Shown here: piece after piece, positions 56,641 to 64,000 of the stretch
Position numbering within the stretch: the stretch's first letter is position 1
Layout of the letters: every line of letters starts with the position of its first letter
NCBI RefSeq assembly: GCF_030272615.1
Contig: NC_081415.1
Coordinates: 514,114,034-514,178,033 of the forward strand
Length of the DNA stretch: 64,000 bases
Source of the DNA: Cryptomeria japonica
Taxonomy: Eukaryota; Streptophyta; Pinopsida; Cupressales; Cupressaceae
Reading direction: 5' to 3'
The notes under the pieces: model-generated
Databases searched by the model: none
What the model saw: only the letters and a program-made list of their open reading frames with translations
What the model was told of the DNA's origin: nothing
Translations under genes and position numbers: made by a program

Positions 56641-57600
56641 CACCATGGATTCTCTAATTAGAGTAGTGGCTAGTAAATGCCAAATGTCTTTCTTAAGAAA
56701 GATAACTCAAAAAAGGTTTGGAGGAGGCACTCAATTTCTCACATAGGTTGATTTTTCATGTAGTAAAATCTATTTTGGGTCCAGAATTTCTGCATGTTGA
56801 CCATAAATACTAAGTCAATGTAGCTATTCCAACAATGTTTCTAGCCACAATGTTATCCACAGGGGAAAGAAATGTGGTAACAGAAGAATTGTATCGCCAC
56901 ATTTTCAAAGACACCTTTTTAGGTAACTTGGATAGATTTTTGTTGTCAATGGACAAAAGAATGTCAATCTTTCAGGACAATATTTTGTTGTTAAATGTGG
57001 AATGGGGTAAGTGTGAAGGCTTCCAATTAGCAGTATATAGAATTAACAAATATTTGAGGCAAGAGAATTCCAGATTAAAAGGGGGTTGGATTTTCTAAAG
57101 AGAGTAATGGAGCTCTTTGAGAGGGGTTGGGAAGAGAGAGCCATAAGTGAAGATTTGAATTAAGATGAAGCTTGGGAGTGGCAATATAAATTTGATGAAC
57201 ACCTGGATGGTTTGGGGAGTCTGAAATCTAGTGAAGATGACGAGGAGTTGAGCTTAGATTATGCGGAGTGACTTTTAGAGGCTATTGAATGTTCTCTTTA
57301 GCAACCACCCTTAGATATCCAAGACCCAAGGGATTCCAACATGGGTTGAGGAAAGGAAATGTTTGCTTCATTTCTCATAGCAATCTTGTTCTCCATTTTC
57401 TACCTCTTCATTTTTTTTTAATATAATTTTGGTATAATAGGCCTTGTTTTTTGCCTAATATTGTGATCTTCTATGGGAGTTTTGTTTAGATGGGCTCCCC
57501 TATTGTGTTTTCTCTTTTAAAGCTCTATAATGACTATTTTTATAATATTTAATAAACTTCTGGCTTCAGCCTTTTACTGAGCAAAAAGAATAACTCCACC
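56641..57600 (+). pseudogene. LINE-3 post-RNase H coding remnant and 3' end
   Basis: Coding-like pieces on the plus strand: MDSLIRVVASKCQMSFLRKI then TQKRFGGGTQFLT (56642-56740); 56835-57098 (87 codons) contains HIFKDTFLGNLDRFLL and GKCEGFQLAVYRINKYLRQE; then LKRVMELFERGWEERAISED, YKFDEHLDGLGSLKSSEDDE and FASFLIAILFSIFYLFIFF. Two more copies of the last part occur at 60718 and 61690, again open in places (61655-61861). The 3' end near 57585 (GGCTTCAGCCTTTTACTGAG then CAAAAAG) has the TTCTGGCTT-x-C-x-ACCGA-CAAAAA shape of plant LINE 3' termini. I do not recognise the protein. Confidence 0.55.
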
Positions 57601-58690
57601 TCATTTCATTATGGTGGATTATATACTATTCTATTTGTTTTGGATTATCACTTTCCTAATGACAATATAATTGGTCGAACTTCCTTTTCTCGCTTGAACA
57701 TTGATTATATCTTAAATATGACCTATTCGATAAGCACGATTTAATATACAAAACTATTATGTCTAGATCACTATTGAAGTTTATAGAAAAATATTCAATG
57801 CCTTAAAAATGTAGTGCCACAATTTAGATATTGATTTAATGAGTCTCAATAATTTATTTCTAGAAAATTAAAATAAAACATGAAACAATGCACAACACCA
57901 TTATAGAGTGGGGCCCTACCCCTATAGTGTTGAAGTTTATATTTTCAGTTTTTAAGAAATATTATTTTAGCTACTTCTATTTCAATTGAATAAGTTTCAC
58001 CCAAAACAAATTAACAAGCCTAAACTATGACACATCTCCAATCTTTTACTTGTTATATACATAAATTTAAGTATACTTAAACAATAGTGCATATATTAGA
58101 TATAAACATAACATTATAATTCTTAAATATTTATATTTAAATATTGGTTTAAATGGGTAAGTATTGAGACCTTACACTAAATTATACCTAAGAGACTTTG
58201 CATCATTTTGGTTATTAAGAAAATACCTTCTAGACCATAATTGGGTGCCACACATCTAGATATGTCAATGTGTGCCACTCATGAGCTACTTTTTACTACT
58301 TGGTCCTTTTATCTCATTGTATTCACATTTGAAATTAGTGACATTTTCATGCCATCTCACTTGTGAGACATCCCATCACTATCTCATATCTAACCTAAAG
58401 TAACCTTATAACAGTCATGTAGGATTATTGGAGAAACATGGCACTAATACCATAGTATTTTTTATTATTATCATGGTTATTCTACAATAATTCTACTGGA
58501 AGGTATGTTAGTGTCTCTCTCTATGACAAATTCTAGCAAATATATTTTAGTATAGAAAAAAATTCATTTTTGTTAAAGAGGTAAATAACAAGTTTTGAAG
58601 GTATCTCTGAATCATTTACAATACTCAAAACATCATTAAAAACATATAGTTGACCCACAATAAAAGAACAACATAAAGCTAGCAAAATAC
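56985..58690 (+). repeat. Direct repeat, copy A: LINE 3' end plus repeat Y
   Basis: This aligns over its whole length with 61685-63360 (copy C), and its first 820 bases also align with 60715-61510 (copy B). The shared sequence crosses the LINE 3' terminus into about 1.1 kb of non-coding flank. The copies therefore come from duplication of the locus, not from separate LINE insertions. Confidence 0.88.
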
Positions 58691-59075
58691 ATGGACCAAA
58701 TAGAAAGAAAAATAGATAGAACATATATTACATTTTTCTAAGGTTGTCATCATCTTATAATTTAGATTAGAAGAATTGGTTTCAGAGTTCTTTATAACCT
58801 TGAGTTGTTTCTTTTCACTTTCACCATTTTCCTTCATAATGCTTCTTGTTGTTACGCTAGGATCTAGCATTATATTGGCCAAGAAAAATTGTTCAAGAAT
58901 GGCATGATAGTTCTAGATGCTTGTGCTAAAGTGATTTTTGACAATTTCCTTGTCTATTACCAATTTGACTTTCAGTTGTTTGGCATGTTTTGAACCTATT
59001 ACAATATTTCTATTAAGAGCCTAAAATTTGATTGGATAACACTTAATAAAGAAAACAATTAAAATTAGACCATCA
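58691..59075. other. Non-coding continuation of repeat Y
   Basis: The minus strand of 58882-58740 reads TTRSIMKENGESEKKQLKVI, a possible coding relic. A much diverged counterpart lies at 28840-28660. Nothing else is readable. Confidence 0.35.
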
Positions 59076-59830
59076 GATGATACTATTGCAAATAGATGTG
59101 TATATAAATGGGGTCTACACATGCAAAAAGGCCAAGCGCCTAGAGCTCACTGCTCAAACACAAATAGGAGTCACGCTGACTACAATTGGATGGTTAAATC
59201 CAATAAGAATGTACTGCTCAAAATAGCATCTTGATATGCTGGATTCAGTACCGGTATAGTTCTGATTGTCTTTACAAAAAAACCTTGCTTCACCTTCAAA
59301 TGATGTTTGCGTGTATAGCTCTGCTTAATCTCGCATATACCTTCTCACAATTCCTTATCCCAATCGCATATCGATCTTATAAATAAGATCTTACATATAT
59401 ACCATAACCTAAGACCAATTTTAGTAGGTCAGCTCTAAAAGATATTACAATAAAACAATTACAAGTAAATCAATAACCGATGCAATATCCGATTCAACAT
59501 GTTGGCTTAATGCATTTACAATAACAACAAAATCATCCCCAAAGCATGTCATGTTGATCTGGAATAGATAATCATGTCGATGTACAACCTGGACCTATTT
59601 GTCAGTAACAACAAATATGCAAATACGAATATACCAATGAACAAATCTCCAAGACAAAGTGTCCAAACGATGTCTTCGACATAACTAGATGTTTTCCATG
59701 TCATTCCAAGTGCCAGTGAGTAATATATCTTGTCGGTGAGCCAAATATCGGTGACTGTGCATAAAGTCACTTGCTTGCCGGTGAACATTTGCCAATCCTC
59801 CAAAGTGCCAGAGTTGATAAGTGTTGATAG
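59076..59830 (-). repeat. LTR-E-type LTR fragment
   Basis: CCTAGAGCTCACTGCTCAAA (59140-59159) and the following text parallel GCTTAGAGCTCACTGCTCAA in the LTR at 19889-19908. At the other end, GTGTTGACATCAATGACAAA (59831-59850) is the inverse of the TTGTCATTGATGCCAAAG that leads into LTR-E-type tracts. It appears to be a mostly complete LTR in the minus orientation with worn ends. No internal region is attached. Confidence 0.5.
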
Positions 59831-60104
59831 GTGTTGACATCAATGACAAAACCATATCAAAATACCAATAATCTCAATTTATGTTTAACGTGCTATTTTA
59901 CTCAATTTATGTTCCAAAATTCCTAAATTTTGGTGTTTTTAAGTACCTTCTTCCTTTGTATGGATTGTTCTACAAAGTTTATTTTATCTTAATGTGCATT
60001 TTATTGTTATTCATTAGTCCGTTGCAATAACATTTTAAAATGACAAACATCTACAACATTTTAAAATGATGTTTGTGCTAGTGCTCATGGTGGTTAAGAA
60101 TATA
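59831..60104. other. Unassigned AT-rich stretch
   Basis: No open frame or repeat is recognised apart from a short duplicated ACATTTTAAAATGA-containing motif near 60028 and 60056. Confidence 0.4.
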
Positions 60105-60547
60105 AAGACAGAACCTAAATGTTTGTGAATTCTTCATCCATCCTTACTAAAATAACAATAAGTTACTTTTTATTAATTATATGTTCAACCTAATTTTAAA
60201 TATACAAATAATTGGACTGTATCTATCAAATGACACATGAACTATCTATAGAAACAATGTTGAACTCTTTCATTATAAATTTGTGTAAAACTAGCACAAT
60301 ATAGATTATTGATAGAGAATAAGAATTATATATTATGAGAACCAGGTCTAGTCTAATCATAATCATAGACTCCCTTAATGATTCACATATTCAATGAAGG
60401 AATTTATTAGTATCATCCATCTAAGTTTCTAATAGTTTGATAGATAGCACGTAAGCTCATTAATTGATCTTTAATTTTTTGTTAAATCATATGTTTGGAT
60501 TAATTATTTTATTTTATTGCCGATAGGCTTTAGTGTGGGCTTTTAAG
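60105..60547. repeat. Repeat X, first copy
   Basis: AATGTTTGTGAATTCTTCAT and TTAATTATATGTTCAACCTA recur, with small changes, at 63868-63940. The similarity runs to the window end at 64000. Non-coding. Confidence 0.75.
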
Positions 60548-61525
60548 CCCAAAAAAACTAGTCTACAACTTTATATTACTTTCATGTCATATTAGGATAT
60601 TAGCCCTAACTAATGCTATCAATCAACCTTCATGCGACCAAACAATCAAGCATCTACATAACCAAGATCTATTTTTTGTTGAGCTCTTGTGCTCAATACA
60701 AAATATGAGAGCTATTTTGTTTTTAAATGTGGAGTGGGGTAGGTGCCAAGGCTTCCAATTATCACTCTAAGGAATCAATAAAGATTTGGGGCAAGAGAAT
60801 TCCTAATTAAAAGGGGGTTGGAGTTTCTAAAGAGAGTAATGGGGCTCTTTGAGTGGGGTTGGGAGGAGAGATCCATAAGTGATGATGTGAATTAAGATGA
60901 AGCTTGGGTGTGGAAATAAAAATTTGATGAACACTTGGATGGTCTGGAGAGTCTGAAATCTAGTGAAGATGAGGAGGAGTTGAGCTTAGATAAGGCAGAG
61001 TGACTTTCAAAGGCTATTGAATATTTTCTTCTGCAACCACACACATATATCAAAGATCCAAGGGATTCCAATGTGGGCAGAGGAAAGAAAATATTTGCTT
61101 CATTTCCCATAGCAATCTTGTTCTCCATTTTCTACCTCTTCATTTTCTTCAATATAATCTAGGTATAATATGCCTTGTTTTTTACCTAATATTGTGATCT
61201 TCTATGGAAATTTTGTTTTGATGGCCTCTCATGTTTCGTTTTCTCTTTCAAAACTCTACAATGACTTATTTATAATATTAAATAAACTTATGGCTTCGGC
61301 CTTTTACCGACCAAAAAGAATAACTCCACCTCATTTCATTATCGTGGATTATATACTATTCTAGTTGTTTCAGACAATCACTTTCCTAATGACAATATAA
61401 TTGGTCCAACTTCCTTTTCTTTCTTGAACATCGATTGTAACTAAAATATGACCTATTTGATAAGCATGATTTAGTATACAAAACTACTATGTCTAGACCA
61501 CTATTGACGTTTCTAGAAAAAACCT
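60548..61525 (+). repeat. Direct repeat, copy B (about 978 bp)
   Basis: The unit starts CAACTTTATATTACTTTCAT (60554 on), runs through the LINE 3' end and stops in the flank near 61515. At that point CAACTTTATATTGCTTTCAT begins copy C at 61530. Copies B and C are therefore a head-to-tail tandem duplication. Confidence 0.88.
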
Positions 61526-63360
61526 GGTTTGCAACTTTATATTGCTTTCATGTCATATTAGGATATTAGCCCTAACTAATGCGATCAATTAACCTTCATG
61601 TGACCAAACAATCAAGCATCTACGCAACCAAGATTAGTTCCTTGTTGACCTCTTGTGCTCAATACAAAATATGAGAGCTATGTTTTTATTAAATGTGGAA
61701 TCGGGTACGTGCCAAGGCTTCCAATTATCACTCTAAGGAATCAACAAAGATTTGGGGCAAGCGAATTCCTAATTAAAAGGGGGTTGGAGTTTCTAAAGAG
61801 AGTAATGGAGCTCTTTGAGAGGGGTTGGGAAGAGATAGCAATAAGTGACGATGTGAATTAAGGTGAAGATTGGGTGTGGAAATACAAATTTGATGAACAC
61901 CTAGATGGTCTAGGGAGACTGAAATCTAGTGAAGATGAGGAGTTGAGCTTATATTAGGTAGAGTGACTTTCAAAGGCTATTGAATGTTCTCTTCAGTAAC
62001 CACCCACAGATATCCAAGACCCAAGGGATTCCAATGTGGGCTGAGGAAAGGAAATAGTTGCTTCATTTCCCATAGCAATCTTGTTCTCCATTTTCTACCT
62101 CTTCATGTTTTTAATATAATCTGGGTATAATAGGCCTTGTTTTTTCCCTAATACTCTGATCTTTTATGGGAATTTTGTTTTGATGGCCTCCCATGTTTCG
62201 TTTTCTCTTTTAAAATTCTATAATGATTTTTTTATAATATTTAATAAACTATAGCTTTTGACTTTTACCGAGCAAAAAAATTAACTCCATCTCATTTCAT
62301 TATGGTGGATTATATACTAATCTAGTTGTTTCGGACTATCACTTTCCTAGTGACAATATAATTGGTCCAACTTCCTTTTCTTGCTTGAACATTGATTGTA
62401 ACAAAAATATGACCTATTCGATAAGCATGATTTAATATACAAAACTACAATGTCTAGACCACTATTGAAGTTTCTAGAAAAAATTTCAATGCCCTAAAAT
62501 TGTAGTGAAACAAATTAGATATTGATTTAACGCGTCTCAATAATTTTATTTCTAGAAAATTAGAATAAAACATGAACCAATGCATAACCCCATTATAGAG
62601 TGGGGCCCTACCTCTATAGTGTTGAAGTTTATATTTTCATTTTTTAAGAAATATTGTTTTAGCTACTTCTATTTCAATTTAATAAGTTTCACTCAAAACA
62701 AATTAAAAAGCTTAAACTATGACACATCTCCAATCTTTTACTTGTTATATACATAAATTGAAGTATACTTATACAATAGTGCATGTATTATATATAAACA
62801 TTACATTATAATTCTTAAATATTTATATTTAAATATAGGTTTAAATAGGTAAGTATTGAGACCTTACAATAAATTATACCTAAGAGACTTTGCATCATTT
62901 TGGTTATTAAGAAAATACTTTCTAGATCATAATTGGGTGCCACACATCACTATGTCAATGTGTGCCACTCATGAGCTGCTTTTTACTAGTTTGTCCTTTT
63001 ATCTTGTTGTATTCACAATTGAAATTATTTACATTTTTCGTGTCATCTCACTTGTGAGACATCCCATCACTATCTCATAACTAACCTAGAGTAACCTTAT
63101 AACAGTCATGTAGGATTATTGGAGGAATATTGCACTAATACCATAGTATTTTTTTATTATTATCATGGTTATTCTACATTAATGTTACTGGAAGGTATGT
63201 TAGTGTCTCTCTCTATGATAAATTCTAGCAAATATATTTTAGTATAGAAAAAAATCTGTTTTTGTTAAAGAGGTAAATAACAAGTTTTGAAGGGATATCA
63301 GAATCATTTACAATACTCAAAACAAGTTGACCCACAATAAAACAATAACATAAAGCTACC
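61526..63360 (+). repeat. Direct repeat, copy C: LINE 3' end plus repeat Y
   Basis: It has the same upstream segment as copy B (61526-61680) and then the same LINE 3' end and repeat Y as copy A (61685-63360). Its open stretch 61655-61861 contains LEFLKRVMELFERGWEEIAI and is a relic of the LINE ORF. Confidence 0.88.
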
Positions 63361-63854
63361 AAAATAAAAAAAGTCTCCAAAATTAAATTAGATGATTATT
63401 TTTTTCTAACCAGAATTATTTTAAAATGATTTTTGTTTTCATTTTTAGTTATATCTTTATTCTAGACATAAAAGGAAGAAAACACATCGTGGGAATGGAA
63501 AATAGGATAGCCTAACCCTATCACCTCCTGTTCCGTCCTCCTAATCAACGCAATTTCCCTAGTGCAGCGGTAAGGATAAAATTAGCTTTTTTGGTGGTTT
63601 AATCTTTTATCTAGCGATATTTGAGCATATTTCTCATCTCGTTTAATGTGAAAATAATCATTAGGTAAAAACATCACCATCCCCAAAACGTTGTATTTGA
63701 GAAGAAAACATAAGGAAGACATCACTATCCCGAAATCTTTGCATTTGACTTCAATGTGAATATTTAGGAGGGCTCAAGCTGCAGTCAAATGGGATGCATA
63801 TGGCAAACTATAGTCCATTCTTGTTTTCAAACATCATTTCAACTAATAATACAA
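63361..63854. other. Unassigned stretch
   Basis: No gene seen. CCTCCTGTTCCGTCCTCCTA and GTGCAGCGGTAAGG near 63525-63575 make a slightly GC-richer patch of unknown meaning. Confidence 0.4.
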
Positions 63855-64000
63855 TGAGAGAATCTAAATGTTTGTGAATTTTTCATCCATTTTCTATTAT
63901 AAGAATAGGTTACTTTCTACTAATTATATGTTCAACATAAATTTAAAGATACAATTAATTGCAATTGTATCTATTAAATGACACATGGTCTATTTATAGA
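63855..64000. repeat. Repeat X, second copy (cut by window end)
   Basis: Aligns with about 60105-60255. The spacing between copies of X is about 3.75 kb. Confidence 0.75.

Noticed and set aside
1-64000. CRISPR arrays, bacterial operons or rRNA
   Set aside because: No spaced palindromic repeats or rRNA motifs seen; spliceosomal-type introns and plant transposons show this is a nuclear plant sequence.

Overview
The window looks like intergenic DNA of a large, AT-rich plant nuclear genome, most likely a gymnosperm (conifer-like). Almost everything readable is an old, mutated transposable element, and many of these are nested inside one another. I found no intact host gene, rRNA, tRNA or CRISPR array. 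The plant assignment rests on TNP2/DUF4216-type CACTA transposase, plant L1-type LINEs with DUF4283 ORF1, Ty3/gypsy chromoviruses with a C-terminal chromodomain, and LTR primer sites that match plant initiator-Met tRNA. The conifer suggestion is an inference from the age and nesting of the elements and from two uncharacterised ORF families that I associate, from memory only, with gymnosperm gene sets.

Layout. 0-4.6 kb: a decayed CACTA (En/Spm) transposase with a DUF4216 tail that runs into a long GAT/GGT repeat, then short tandem repeats. 5.1-13.8 kb: a SET-domain ORF cut in two by a complete Ty3/gypsy element (5613-13508, minus strand, LTRs of about 1.6 kb, PBS, PPT and a near-perfect 5-bp target duplication). 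13.9-16.2 kb: exon-like pieces of a second transposon-type ORF, then a GC-rich patch. 16.2-17.6 kb: the 3' end of a copia-like LTR element. 17.6-27.4 kb: a minus-strand LINE (ORF1 plus endonuclease) interrupted by a 7.5-kb LTR element that carries a multi-zinc-knuckle gag and a long unknown ORF but no recognisable pol.

27.4-30.5 kb: AT-rich DNA with a diverged copy of a repeat seen again near 58 and 63 kb, then the 5' end of a plus-strand LINE. 30.6-44.3 kb: two Ty3/gypsy remnants of one family, head to tail, with a single LTR between them. The second is split by a 5.85-kb minus-strand LINE that carries an extra ORF beyond its RNase H domain. 44.3-49 kb: a LTR of the pol-less type followed by a second diverged copy of the unknown ORF. 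49-52.2 kb: mostly unreadable, with one LTR-like stretch. 52.2-57.6 kb: a plus-strand LINE. 57.6-64 kb: direct duplications of that LINE's 3' end plus flanking non-coding DNA.

The order of events can be read from the nesting: the SET ORF predates the Ty3 element, the LINE at 17.6-27.4 kb predates the pol-less LTR element, and the Ty3 remnant at 35.8-44.3 kb predates the LINE inside it. In two cases removing the inserted element and one target-site copy brings the interrupted reading frame back into register.
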